From positions 367,936 through 431,935 of the forward strand of contig NZ_LN889813.1 of NCBI RefSeq assembly GCF_900009145.1: a stretch of DNA of 64,000 nucleotides, given 5' to 3'. The notes beneath the pieces were generated by a model, which was given only the letters and a program-made list of their open reading frames with translations, made no database searches and was not told the origin of the DNA. The translations under genes were made by a program, and so were the position numbers. Origin of the DNA: Planktothrix tepida PCC 9214 (GTDB taxonomy: Bacteria > Cyanobacteriota > Cyanobacteriia > Cyanobacteriales > Microcoleaceae). Positions 17,259 through 26,175 of the stretch are shown in pieces (position 1 is the first letter of the stretch; each line of letters starts with the position of its first letter).

Positions 17259-18791
17259 ATGTCAGAATCTCAAAAATCCATTGCCCAACACTACCATGAA
17301 CGCACGAAATATGACCCAGAAACCCTCGCCTTAAAAAGCCAAACCTTGGACTGGGAAAAACAGCCCATTCCCTTTAAAGAGTATAAAATCGGTAAAGTCT
17401 TTGACCTCAAACCTTACTTGAAGAGTGTGGAGGAAGCCACCTCTAGTGACCCTAAAACCCGACTTTGGCAACGTTTATCCCATTTACTGCTGCATAGTTA
17501 TGGTTTAACAGCAAAACTCCCGACCATGGGGGGTGTCCATTATCTTAGGGCTGCTCCCTCGGCGGGTGGGTTATATCCAGCCGAAATTTATTTAATTTCT
17601 AGGGGAACTGCAATTTTAGCTCCGGGTTTATATCATTATCAACCTCAAACCCATGCTTTAGTTCAATTTTGGGAAGATCAAGTTTGGCACGATTTACGCG
17701 ACGCTTGTTTTTGGCATCCTGTATTAGAAAATACCCATTTAGCCCTGGTAACAACGGCGGTTTTTTATCGTTCTTTCTGGCGTTATCAAGATCGGGCTTA
17801 TCGGCGGATTTGTTTAGATACGGGTCATTTATTAGGCAATCTTGAATTAATGGCAGCGATGAATGATTATCGACCCCATTTAATTGGAGGATTTGCGGAT
17901 GATACTTTGAACCAATTGTTATATTTAGATACTGAAGTAGAAGGAGCAACCGCAGTTTTAGCATTGGCAAATCTCCTGGAAATTGACGAAAATTTACCCC
18001 GTTTAAGAACAGCTTTACCGTCGGAAACTCAAACAGATTACCCTAATCTTACCGATGGAGAACTATTAGCTTATTTGCATCAAGCGACTAAATTAAAAAC
18101 GGATTCTTCTGGAAGTCAAGGTTGGAAACTGCTTGAGATAGATGGAATTTTAGAAGATAAATATAATTTTCCATTTTGTACCAAGGTAGCAACGGTAACG
18201 AGTTCTATTGATTGGGGGAAAAATTTATCCGGCTTAGAAAAAATAATGGTAAAACGACGATCTACACGGGCTTATAATGGATCGGAATTGATGTTAAATG
18301 AACTCTTAGCCCTTTTAGATTTTACCTATCAACCTCACCATTATATTCATCAAGGGTTAGATGGTTCTCCCGATTATTTTGATCTCAGTTTAATTGAAAC
18401 ATTTATTGCCGTTTCTGGAGTTAATGGTTTGGAGGATGGATGTTATTATTATGCTCCTAAAGCCCAAGAGTTAAGGCAAATTCGGTTTAAAAATTTTCGT
18501 CGGGAGTTGTACTATTTGTGTTTACAACAAGATTTGGGACGAGATGCAGCAGCCGTTTTATTTCATACGGCGGATTTGAAAAAAGCGATCGCGAACTACG
18601 GAGATCGAGTGTATCGTTATTTACATTTAGATGCAGGTCATCTGGGACAACGTTTAAACTTGGCTGCCATTTATTTACGTTTGGGTGTCAGTGGAATTGG
18701 TGGATTTTTCGATGATCAAGTTAATGAAGTTCTCGGTATTCCTACGGATGAAGCTGTGCTTTATATTACAACATTAGGAAGACCCAGGTAG
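17259..18791 (+). CDS. SagB/ThcOx-type nitroreductase-like dehydrogenase, internally duplicated
   Basis: This 510-residue protein has two nitroreductase-fold halves. The first (about 60-250) has LRAAPSAGGLYPAEIYLISR and RICLDTGHLLGNLELMA. The second (about 320-510) has MVKRRSTRAYNG, YRYLHLDAGHLGQRLNLAAI and IGGFFDDQVNEVLGI. The repeated D-(T/A)-GHL and GGF-x-DD motifs show the duplication. In thiazole/oxazole-modified peptide pathways SagB oxidises azolines with FMN, but no YcaO cyclodehydratase or precursor peptide is adjacent. Cyanobacteria often carry this protein alone, so its real substrate is open. No membrane segments. Confidence 0.85.
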   Translation: MSESQKSIAQHYHERTKYDPETLALKSQTLDWEKQPIPFKEYKIGKVFDLKPYLKSVEEATSSDPKTRLWQRLSHLLLHSYGLTAKLPTMGGVHYLRAAPSAGGLYPAEIYLISRGTAILAPGLYHYQPQTHALVQFWEDQVWHDLRDACFWHPVLENTHLALVTTAVFYRSFWRYQDRAYRRICLDTGHLLGNLELMAAMNDYRPHLIGGFADDTLNQLLYLDTEVEGATAVLALANLLEIDENLPRLRTALPSETQTDYPNLTDGELLAYLHQATKLKTDSSGSQGWKLLEIDGILEDKYNFPFCTKVATVTSSIDWGKNLSGLEKIMVKRRSTRAYNGSELMLNELLALLDFTYQPHHYIHQGLDGSPDYFDLSLIETFIAVSGVNGLEDGCYYYAPKAQELRQIRFKNFRRELYYLCLQQDLGRDAAAVLFHTADLKKAIANYGDRVYRYLHLDAGHLGQRLNLAAIYLRLGVSGIGGFFDDQVNEVLGIPTDEAVLYITTLGRPR

Positions 18792-18854
18792 ATGGAAGAG
18801 GGGTGTTAACGGTTGAGTGTTAGCTCCCCCCATCTCCTCCTCTGTTAACTCCTG

Positions 18855-19256
18855 CTATACTTCTTGCTGAGTCAGAGCGCAGCGATCGCAAAGTCCGAAA
18901 AACTCTAGGGTATGGTAATAAATTTTAAACTTGTGGGATTGTTGAAGTTGAGTTTCTAAGTGGTGAACCGGACATTCATCGAGGGGGATAGAACGTCCAC
19001 ACTCAACACAGGTGAGATGATGTTCATCTTGCTGCATACAACTGTAAACCGCCTCTCCTGTAGTTAAGGTGCGGACATTAATTAACCCTTCCCGTTTTAA
19101 CGCATCCAAAGATCGATAAACCGTTGCTAACCCCATCGTTTGGTTTGTTTTACGCAACTCTAAATAAAGCTCTTGAGCAGAAACGGCGCGCTTTAGGGTT
19201 TTGAGTTCGGTGAGAATTCGGTCTTGACTGCGGGTGCGACGAGGTTTCATTATCAC
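18855..19256 (-). CDS. zur: Fur-family zinc regulator Zur (FurB)
   Basis: The 133-residue protein is a Fur-type metalloregulator. The winged-helix part reads SAQELYLELRKTNQTMGLAT then VYRSLDALKREGLINV. The dimerisation part carries the regulatory metal site HHLTCVECGRSIPLDECPVH and the structural C-x-x-C at CDRC near the C-terminus. Sequence details (SIPLDECPVH, YYHTLEFFGLCDRC) fit cyanobacterial FurB/Zur better than FurA or PerR. Zur represses zinc uptake and storage genes when zinc is plentiful. It is a single gene, convergent with the SagB-like gene; no zinc transporter is adjacent. The subgroup assignment is by recognition. Confidence 0.85.
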   Translation of the reverse strand: MIMKPRRTRSQDRILTELKTLKRAVSAQELYLELRKTNQTMGLATVYRSLDALKREGLINVRTLTTGEAVYSCMQQDEHHLTCVECGRSIPLDECPVHHLETQLQQSHKFKIYYHTLEFFGLCDRCALTQQEV

Positions 19257-19396
19257 TGAATACAGGGAACAGGGGATAGGAAAAAGTGATTAGCCACCCG
19301 ATCAATTATTTGTAGCTAACATTTAAGGATAGAATATCAGCTTGCTCTGGGCTATTATATTAGGATACAACACTACAACCCGCGTACAATCAAGGG

Positions 19397-19411
19397 TGTA
19401 CACTCTGTACA
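19397..19411. promoter_or_regulatory. Palindromic operator-like site TGTACA-N3-TGTACA
   Basis: A perfect 15-base inverted repeat lies 140 bases upstream of the zur start on the other strand. Spacing does not match NtcA (GTA-N8-TAC) or the cyanobacterial LexA box. It may be an unassigned operator or simply part of the decayed tRNA region that follows. Confidence 0.3.
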
Positions 19412-19418
19412 TAACACC

Positions 19419-19482
19419 TGGCAATTAGTGCAGTGGTAGCACGCTTGCTTTGGGATAGGAGTTAGCAGGTCTATGATCAAAT
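19419..19482 (+). pseudogene. Decayed tRNA-Pro-like 5' portion
   Basis: TAGTGCAGTGGTAGCAC resembles a tRNA D arm, and GCTTGCTTTGGGA resembles the tRNA-Pro anticodon region with TGG. The 3' side of the anticodon stem (ATAGGAG) and the T arm (GCAGGTCTATGATCAAATC) no longer pair, and no matching acceptor stem exists. I read it as a broken tRNA-Pro-like gene. Confidence 0.4.
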
Positions 19483-19510
19483 CGGGATGACAGGATTTGA
19501 ACCTGCGACC
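19483..19510 (-). pseudogene. tRNA 3' fragment (T arm plus acceptor strand)
   Basis: On the minus strand GTCGCAGGTTCAAATCCTG is a perfect T arm and loop, followed by TCATCCCG, an acceptor 3' strand of tRNA-Pro type. The 5' two-thirds of the molecule is absent; sequence on that side instead runs into GGGGG and the IS region. It is head-to-tail inverted with the 5'-like fragment on the other strand. Confidence 0.5.
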
Positions 19511-19558
19511 CCCTCGTCGCCGCCCAGGGGGTTTTCAAAGTCAGGGGTAAAAAGGAAA

Positions 19559-19609
19559 ATAAAAGTGATCTTTTTTTGATAAAATTAAAAAGAGATCACT
19601 TTTATTTGG
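19559..19609. terminator. Long A/T-flanked stem ahead of the ISAs1-like gene
   Basis: AATAAAAGTGATCTTTTTT pairs with the AAAAAGAGATCACTTTTATT segment across a short AT loop, 14 bases before the transposase ATG. Stems at IS ends commonly block outside transcription from entering the transposase gene. Confidence 0.5.
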
Positions 19610-19622
19610 TTTTAAAAAAATC

Positions 19623-19973
19623 ATGTTAAACAGTATAATTGAACAACTGAAGTTAGTCAAGGATTTTCGGAAAAATCGGGGTAAAAGACATGAATTATGG
19701 GTAGTGTTGACTATCATTATTTTGGCCCTGCTAACTGGCAATGTGACTTATAAGCAAATAGATAATTTTAGAAAAAACGAAGAACATAAACTCATTAAAT
19801 TATTAAAAGTTACCGCTAAAAAATTGCCATCTTATAGTACCATTAGACGAGTAATGATCGGGATAAATCTAATAGAGATTCAGTTAATTTTTCAGTCAAC
19901 AGTTGAGAAATATTATTGGCAAAAAGAAGGCGTTGATTGGATTGCGATCGATGGAAAATCTTGGTTCTTCTAG
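19623..19973 (+). pseudogene. ISAs1-like transposase, N-terminal fragment
   Basis: The first 113 codons match the N-terminal region of ISAs1-family transposases: LVKDFRKNRGKRHELWVVLT, LLTGNVTYKQIDNF, LPSYSTIRRVM, and the first catalytic Asp in WIAIDGKS. Homology stops at 19962, exactly where the inverted repeat of an ISL3-like element begins; the last residues (WFF) and stop come from that element. The C-terminal two-thirds of the transposase is not found beyond the ISL3 element, so the gene is dead. Confidence 0.85.
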
Positions 19974-21177
19974 GCTAGTTATGATAAATTAATAATAAAC
20001 AAAAAATAAAAAGGGGAAGAAGTTTTAAAGTTGAATTGGGTAAAACGGATGATGGGAGATTGACATAGACAGTATTTTATGGTATTAAATATTGACTAAA
20101 TCACTAAGAAAAATGACTTTTTTATAAAAATGCCATCTAACTCCCTACTTTATTTTATTACTCAAATCATTAACTTTCCCGGTTTTAAAGCAACAAATTA
20201 TCATTTTATTACGGAGAATGAACTTCTGATTGAATTAGAAAATAAACAGACTAACGTGACTTGCCCTAATTGTGGGAAGAGCAGAAGTAAAGTACATCAA
20301 TCACATCGACATAGAGTGCGAGATATTCCTGTGAGTAGTTTTGATGTCTTTCTGAATGTAAATCGCCGTCAATTTAGATGCCCTAACTGCCAGAAAGTAT
20401 TTTCCGAAGAATTAAGTTTTGTGAAGAAAAGAAGAACATATACAAAAAGACTAGCCCAAAAAGTGGTTGAAGAAGTGTTAGCAACAGATGTGGTGAATAC
20501 CGGAAAAAGAAATCGAATGAGTCCGGCAGAAATTGAAACGATATTAAAAGAAATGGAAGCGGTCAGTATAGACTTGTGGGTTCCCTATAAAAGTGTAGTG
20601 GAAGAACTGATGCCGAATGCACAAGTAGTTGCGGATAGATTTCACGTCATGAAACAAGTCAATGAAGAGTTAGACTATCGGAGAAAAACCGAGAAAAAAC
20701 AGGCAGAAAAAATCAAAAATAAAACGGAAAGAGAACGTCAAATCTCAGGAATAAAAGAGAGTAAATATCCTTTGCTGAAAAAGAAAGAAGATTTGAACGA
20801 GACGGAAAAATCAAAATTGTCAGTTCTCAAAGAAGTCATGCCAGAATTAATGGATATGTATGATAGAAAAGAGAAATTTAGAGATATATTTGAAAGTCAA
20901 ATAACGGGAGATGAGGCATTTTGGCAACTGGTAGAATGGACTGAATCATCTTATAAAGACTTCCCAAAAAGCTGCCAAACAATCAAAAGGTGGATTGCCG
21001 AAATTCTCGCCTATTTCGACAATCGAACTACCCAAGGAGCCGTCGAAGGAATCAATCAGAAAATTAAGTTAATTAAGAGAAGAGCGTATGGCTTAAATAA
21101 TTTTGCTAACTTTAGAAGAAGAGTTCTCTTAAATTGGCATTTTTCTCCTAATTTATCATAGTTACCCTAGAAGAGCC
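19963..21177 (+). mobile_element. ISL3-like insertion sequence with paired ends, probably defective
   Basis: The left end GGTTCTTCTAGGCTAGTTAT (19963) and the reverse complement of the right end GGCTCTTCTAGGGTAACTAT (21177) are imperfect inverted repeats; both continue GATAAATT. The element is 1215 bp. No direct target duplication is visible (AAAATCTT outside left, CTAACTAT outside right), suggesting deletion or rearrangement after insertion. It split the ISAs1-like transposase and now abuts recJ. Confidence 0.85.
20130..21161 (+). pseudogene. ISL3-family transposase with probable internal in-frame deletion
   Basis: The 343-residue product has the N-terminal zinc-binding part (CPNCGKSRSKVHQSH and CPNCQK), the second catalytic Asp region (VSIDLWVPYK, VVADRFHVMKQVNEELDYRR) and the third acidic block (GAVEGINQKIKLIKRRAYG). 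The family block that normally holds the first catalytic Asp (a G-x-D-E type motif after the helix-turn-helix) is missing: sequence passes directly from EIETILKEM to EAVSIDLW. The family normally runs about 400 residues or more. The open frame is intact, but loss of that block predicts no transposition activity. Confidence 0.75.
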
Positions 21178-21201
21178 CTAACTATTACTAAGATTATAAG
21201 C

Positions 21202-23301
21202 TTACCCTAACGCTTTAATAGCCGATTGAATTAAATCGTAAAAAACAGGTTGAGAAACATCAACGGTTTCAGCATCTTGACGACTTGTTCCTAACAGTCC
21301 AAAGCGTTGACCTTTTTGGATGGCTAATACTTCCCCTTTCTGATTCTTAATTCTTAATTCTTGGGTTTCACCAATAGAAGATAAACTGCAATAATATTGT
21401 TTATTATTATAATAAAATTCTGCGCTTTTTGTTAATTGAGGTTGATCATTTTCGGGAGATTCTGGTAATCTAGCTCCGACTAATTCTAATTCAATATTGG
21501 TTTGACCATTCCAACTATTTTCTTTTAAATGATAGGCAATATCCAAACATTGGGGAAGGGGGAAATAGTCCGCCCAACGCCACGCCATTGCATTAATTGT
21601 AGGTAAGGCTGTGAGTTGAGTATGGGAAAATTTATCTTGGGTTAAGGTGAGTTTAATATGTCCTTTTCCGACCACTCGTTGTTGAATAATTCTAACATTT
21701 TGAGTCCAAAAGGTCGGGGCGTTATTTTCAATACCACAGGGATGTAATTGATCAAGTTGATCATAGAGATTAAAATTAATTTCACTTAAATTCGCTTGAG
21801 CATCAATTTTAATTAAGGGTTTGAGATGTTCTAATTCTAAACATTGATGGGCAAATTCCTTTAACCGCAGTCGAAATAGTTCTAAATTTTCTGCTAATAA
21901 AGAAAATCCTCCAGCGGCTTTATGTCCTCCAAATTTATGCAGTAAATCGTGAGAATATTCTAAGGCTTTAAACACATCAAATTCAAAAATTCCCCTAGCT
22001 GAACCTCGAATCATTTGGGGAGATTCTGTTGTATTTTCTTCCTGTTCATAGGTTCCAATAAACACCGGAACCCCATATCGTTCAACTAAGCGAGATGCAA
22101 CAATTCCAATCACGCCATGATGCCATTGAGGTTGTACTACTACTAACACCCGTTCTTGTTTAAAATCTATTTGTTGTTCTTCTACCCAAGCGATCGCTTC
22201 TTGTTCTATTTCTTCACATAACTGTTGACGTTTTTGATTAATTTGTTCACACTGCATTGCCCGTTCTAAGGCAATTCCCATATTTTCAGTTGTTAATAAT
22301 TCTATCACAATTTGCGGATCAGCTAACCGTCCAATGGCATTAATTCTCGGCCCTAACCGAAAGCCAATATCATCGGGTTTTAGAGTTTTAGAAGCCGGAG
22401 GAATGATAGGATTTTCGGGCTGTTGTTCTGATTTAACTTGATATCCACTAGAAACTCCCGCCACTTGAATTAACGCTTGAACTCCGGTGATTTGAGAATA
22501 AGGTAATAACTTTAAACCCCGTTTTACCCACCGTCGGTTAACGCCATTTAAGGGGGCTAAATCCGCAATCGTTCCTAATGTAAATAATTCCAACAAAGGA
22601 TTAACTAAACCGTTAATTTTTCCTAATTTTTGAGCTAAACAAATCGCTAAAATATAAGCCACTCCCACCCCTGCTAATCCTCGATAGGGAGAGAATACAG
22701 GTAATAATTTAGGATTAAGAATAGCATCGGCTGGGGGTAATTTTTCTGGCAAATCATGGTGATCCGTAATAATCACCGTTAAGTCTAATTCCTTAGCTCT
22801 AACAATAGGTTGATAGGCAGCAATTCCATTATCAACAGTAAGAATAATTTTAACATCTTCCTGATGAAATTCTTCAACAATTCGGGTATTAATCCCATAG
22901 CCTTCTGTCATGCGGCTAGGGATGGCATAATTAACATTAGCTCCTAATAAAGAAAGCGATCGCATTAATAAAGCGGTACTCGTCATTCCATCGGCATCAT
23001 AATCGCCACAAATCGCTATTTTATCTCCTTGATTAATAGCAGTTTCTAACAATTCTACACTTTTTAATAAATCCTTAAATTCTTCTAAAGGAGAGGGTAA
23101 AACTTGAGATTCTGGGGTGATAAATGCTTCCACCTGTTCCGGGGTTTCAATTCCTCGATTAATTAAGACTTGAGTGACTAAAGGGATAATTCCCATTACA
23201 TCCGATAATTTTTGAGCGAGGTCGGGTTGTTGTGGAAAAATATACCACCGTTGATTCGGAAGTTGGGGAGAATTAAAAGACTCTGGAGGAGAAGGTTGCA
23301 C
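21202..23301 (-). CDS. recJ: Single-stranded-DNA-specific exonuclease RecJ
   Basis: The 699-residue enzyme degrades single-stranded DNA 5' to 3' in recombination and mismatch repair. DHH-phosphoesterase motifs are present: ICGDYDADGMTSTALLMRSL (near residue 97), ILTVDNGI, IITDHHDLP with the DHH triad, and LAGVGVAYIL. The DHHA1 half carries RLGPRINAIGRLADPQIVIE and the GGHKAAGGFSL nucleic-acid loop (near residue 455). An OB-like region follows, then a C-terminal extension of about 130 residues typical of cyanobacterial RecJ. It is convergent with the ISL3 relic, whose right end lies 24 bp from the stop codon. Confidence 0.95.
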   Translation of the reverse strand: MQPSPPESFNSPQLPNQRWYIFPQQPDLAQKLSDVMGIIPLVTQVLINRGIETPEQVEAFITPESQVLPSPLEEFKDLLKSVELLETAINQGDKIAICGDYDADGMTSTALLMRSLSLLGANVNYAIPSRMTEGYGINTRIVEEFHQEDVKIILTVDNGIAAYQPIVRAKELDLTVIITDHHDLPEKLPPADAILNPKLLPVFSPYRGLAGVGVAYILAICLAQKLGKINGLVNPLLELFTLGTIADLAPLNGVNRRWVKRGLKLLPYSQITGVQALIQVAGVSSGYQVKSEQQPENPIIPPASKTLKPDDIGFRLGPRINAIGRLADPQIVIELLTTENMGIALERAMQCEQINQKRQQLCEEIEQEAIAWVEEQQIDFKQERVLVVVQPQWHHGVIGIVASRLVERYGVPVFIGTYEQEENTTESPQMIRGSARGIFEFDVFKALEYSHDLLHKFGGHKAAGGFSLLAENLELFRLRLKEFAHQCLELEHLKPLIKIDAQANLSEINFNLYDQLDQLHPCGIENNAPTFWTQNVRIIQQRVVGKGHIKLTLTQDKFSHTQLTALPTINAMAWRWADYFPLPQCLDIAYHLKENSWNGQTNIELELVGARLPESPENDQPQLTKSAEFYYNNKQYYCSLSSIGETQELRIKNQKGEVLAIQKGQRFGLLGTSRQDAETVDVSQPVFYDLIQSAIKALG

Positions 23302-23409
23302 AGTAAATTAGGATTAATCGATAATAGTTTAATTGTACTCAAAAGTGGAAGATTTTTATCAAAATTATTATTAATAAATCCTACAGCCGTAAATTAATTT
23401 TGAGCGTCA

Positions 23410-23434
23410 GGGCGAGATGACCTCGCCCCTACAA
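23410..23434. repeat. GGGCGAG hairpin repeat
   Basis: GGGCGAGATGACCTCGCCC forms a 7-bp stem with a 5-base loop. Its flank CGCCCCTACAA is shared with the end of the MITE-like element at 16275-16482, so both belong to a dispersed family. It sits between recJ and the DUF427 gene. Confidence 0.7.
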
Positions 23435-23483
23435 GTTATCTTTGGTTATGTTAATTTCGGTTCATCAATCAACATGAAACCCC

Positions 23484-23768
23484 TTAAACCTCAACCTTAA
23501 CCCCTTTCCAAAATCCAATATAACCTTCAATATTTTTGGCAGCAGATTTTGTTTCAGGATAATACCAAGCGGCATCCTTATTCACTTGACCATCAACAAC
23601 GATATCATAATAACTCGCCACCCCTTTCCAACCACAGATAGTATGGGTATTACTTTCTTGGAAATAGTCACGATTGATGGAGTCCGGGGGAAAATATTGA
23701 TTCCCCTCAACAACAACGCATTGGTCAGTTTCTGCCAAAACTGCACCATTCCAAACGGCTTTCGGCAT
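23484..23768 (-). CDS. DUF427 domain protein, 94 aa
   Basis: A small soluble single-domain protein of the DUF427 family: KAVWNGAVLAETDQCVVVEG at the start, YFP near residue 25, HTICGWKGVASYYDIVVDG in the middle and AAWYYPETKSAAKNIEGYI towards the end. These Trp/Tyr-rich blocks are diagnostic. Cellular role of the family is not established. Start ATG 23768 has AGGAG (rc of 23774-23778) five bases upstream. It stands alone between recJ and divergent recQ. Confidence 0.88.
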   Translation of the reverse strand: MPKAVWNGAVLAETDQCVVVEGNQYFPPDSINRDYFQESNTHTICGWKGVASYYDIVVDGQVNKDAAWYYPETKSAAKNIEGYIGFWKGVKVEV

Positions 23769-23930
23769 AAAGCTCCTCTAAAATTGACAACTTTGTATTA
23801 AAATTTAACATCTTTGAGGCATTCAGTGTCTAGTCTTTGTTATCCCGGACAAAATTTTATCGAGATTTCGCAGCCATTTACCCAGTTTTAATCATAAAAT
23901 AAAAAAGACGTTTTATCTAAATCACGAGCA

Positions 23931-26117
23931 ATGTCAGGGCTAATTTCTACTCCCTTTGCCCAACCCCAATCCCTAGAACAGTCCCTTAAACATTTCTTTG
24001 GCTATGATTCTTTTCGACCCGGGCAGCGCGAAATTATTGAACAGGCACTACAAAGGCGAGATTCATTAATTATTATGCCCACCGGAGGGGGAAAATCTTT
24101 GTGTTTTCAACTTCCGGCTTTATTAAAACCTGGATTAATGATAGTCGTGTCTCCTTTAATTGCCTTAATGCAAGATCAAGTGGAGGCATTACAAGATAAT
24201 GGAGTTGGGGCGACATTTCTCAATAGTACCTTAACGGTTGCGGAGGGAAAAAACCGTGAAGCTGCGATTTTAAATGGTGAAATTAAACTGCTTTATGTTG
24301 CACCCGAACGATTATTATCCGAAAAGTTTTTATTATTTTTAGATCTGATAGAAGCTCAATTAGGAATTTCAGCTTTTGCCATTGATGAAGCGCACTGTGT
24401 TTCGGAATGGGGGCATGATTTTCGCCCCGAATATCGCCAATTAAAACAACTGCGAAAGCGTTATCCTAAAATTCCCGTTTTAGCCTTAACGGCAACAGCA
24501 ACTCAACGGGTTAGACAGGATATTATTCAACAGTTAGAGTTAAGAAATCCCTATATTCATGTTGCTAGTTTTAATCGTCCTAATTTATATTATGAAGTTA
24601 TCCCTAAGAAAAAACAAAATTTTACCCAGTTATTAAAAATAATTCAGGATGTCGGAGGTTCAGGAATTATTTATTGTTTAAGCCGAAAAAATGTAGAAGA
24701 TCTAGCGTTTAGGCTACAAAGTCATGGAATTTCAGCTTTACCCTACCATGCCGGAATGGAAGATACTTTACGCGCTGAAAATCAAACCCGATTTATTCGG
24801 GATGATGTGCAGATTATGGTAGCAACGATTGCCTTTGGTATGGGCATTAATAAACCCGATGTTCGCTTTGTGATTCATTATAATTTACCGCGAACCTTAG
24901 AAAGTTACTATCAAGAATCTGGACGGGCAGGACGAGATGGAGAATCAGCGAGATGTACGTTATTTTTTAGTTATGGTGATATTAAAACCATTGAATATTT
25001 AATTGATCAAAAACCCGACCCCGATGAGCAACGCATTGCCCGTCAACAGTTACGGCAAATGTTAGATTATGCTGAAGCATCGGAATGTCGGCGCACAGTT
25101 CAATTGAGTTATTTTGGTGAATTTTTCTCAGAAAATTGTGCAAAATGTGATAATTGCCGAACACAAAATCCCGTTGAAGATTGGACAATTGAAGCGATGA
25201 AATTTTTATCTTGTGTTGCCCGATGTCACGAAAGATTTGGGATGACTTATATTATTGATGTATTGAGAGGATCGAAAAGTCAAAAAATTATAGAGCGACA
25301 TCATGATCAACTGTCTACCTATGGCATTGGAAAAGATAAAACAGCAGAAGAATGGAAGAATTTAGGGCGATCGCTTTTACGTCAAGGACTACTCGATCAA
25401 ACCACCGATGGTTATGCAATTTTAAAGTTAAATTCCCGTAGTTGGGAAGTGATGAAACGGGAAAGAAAAGTTGAAATTACAGTCATTAAAGAACAAAATC
25501 TGGAAAAATCAACCCGATCTTTGGCGGTGGAAGTAGAAATGCTATTTGAACAGTTACGCCAACTCCGAAAAAAATTAGCCGATGAACAATCTATCCCTCC
25601 CTATATGGTTTTTTCCGATTCTACCTTAAGATTAATGGCCCAACAACGACCCCAAACTTTAGAAGAATTAAGTGAAATTTCTGGGGTCGGAAGTTATAAA
25701 CTAGAACGGTATGGTAAACAATTTACTGAAGCCATTTCTACCTATTTTCAAGATCAAACGGGTTCAAATTATAAACCTAAATCATCAGAAGTTAAGCGTC
25801 TAACTCTGGAGGATTTATCTGATAGTTTAATCATGACTCTCAAGTTATGTCAACAGGGATTAAGTTTAAATGCGATCGCCAATGAACGAGGGTTAAAAAC
25901 CAGCACCATTGCTGACCATTTAACCCAATTAATTGCAGCTAATCAGGATATAAATCTTGATCAATTCGTTGAACCAGAGCGTCAAAAGAAAATTATCCAA
26001 GCAGTAGAAAAAGTCGGAGATACCAGCTTAAAAATTCTTTACGAACATCTAGGAGAACAGTATAATTATGAAGAAATTAAATTAGTTCGAGAATGGTGGC
26101 GACAAAATCCTTATTAG
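23931..26117 (+). CDS. recQ: ATP-dependent DNA helicase RecQ
   Basis: The 728-residue helicase unwinds DNA 3' to 5' in recombination and replication repair. Visible motifs: FGYDSFRPGQREII (motif 0), MPTGGGKSLCFQLPA (Walker A), DEAHC (Walker B), LALTATAT, QESGRAGRDG (motif VI). The RecQ zinc site is C-(R)...C-x-x-C-x-x-C at about residues 385-412 (AKCDNC). A winged-helix RQC part follows, then HRDC at about 550-625 (LRLMAQQRPQTLEELSEISG) and a C-terminal HTH-like segment from about 640. With recJ close by, the pair resembles a RecQ-RecJ end-processing neighbourhood. Confidence 0.96.
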   Translation: MSGLISTPFAQPQSLEQSLKHFFGYDSFRPGQREIIEQALQRRDSLIIMPTGGGKSLCFQLPALLKPGLMIVVSPLIALMQDQVEALQDNGVGATFLNSTLTVAEGKNREAAILNGEIKLLYVAPERLLSEKFLLFLDLIEAQLGISAFAIDEAHCVSEWGHDFRPEYRQLKQLRKRYPKIPVLALTATATQRVRQDIIQQLELRNPYIHVASFNRPNLYYEVIPKKKQNFTQLLKIIQDVGGSGIIYCLSRKNVEDLAFRLQSHGISALPYHAGMEDTLRAENQTRFIRDDVQIMVATIAFGMGINKPDVRFVIHYNLPRTLESYYQESGRAGRDGESARCTLFFSYGDIKTIEYLIDQKPDPDEQRIARQQLRQMLDYAEASECRRTVQLSYFGEFFSENCAKCDNCRTQNPVEDWTIEAMKFLSCVARCHERFGMTYIIDVLRGSKSQKIIERHHDQLSTYGIGKDKTAEEWKNLGRSLLRQGLLDQTTDGYAILKLNSRSWEVMKRERKVEITVIKEQNLEKSTRSLAVEVEMLFEQLRQLRKKLADEQSIPPYMVFSDSTLRLMAQQRPQTLEELSEISGVGSYKLERYGKQFTEAISTYFQDQTGSNYKPKSSEVKRLTLEDLSDSLIMTLKLCQQGLSLNAIANERGLKTSTIADHLTQLIAANQDINLDQFVEPERQKKIIQAVEKVGDTSLKILYEHLGEQYNYEEIKLVREWWRQNPY

Positions 26118-26175
26118 TTGACTGATAACTGATAACTGATGATGCGGATACTTGATAACTGATAACTGATAACTA
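26117..26175. repeat. TGATAAC heptamer array between recQ and mtnX
   Basis: Units of CTGATAA/TTGATAA repeat in 7-base phase, interrupted once by GATGATGCGGATA. The array fills the whole spacer and directly precedes the ATG of the next gene, leaving no canonical ribosome binding site. Confidence 0.8.

Noticed and set aside
17599-17970. Antisense 123-codon ORF inside the SagB-like gene
   Set aside because: It lies wholly within a well-supported gene on the other strand and has no protein-family features.
19397-19411. NtcA or LexA binding site
   Set aside because: The TGTACA pair has the wrong spacing for both known boxes, so no regulator is named.
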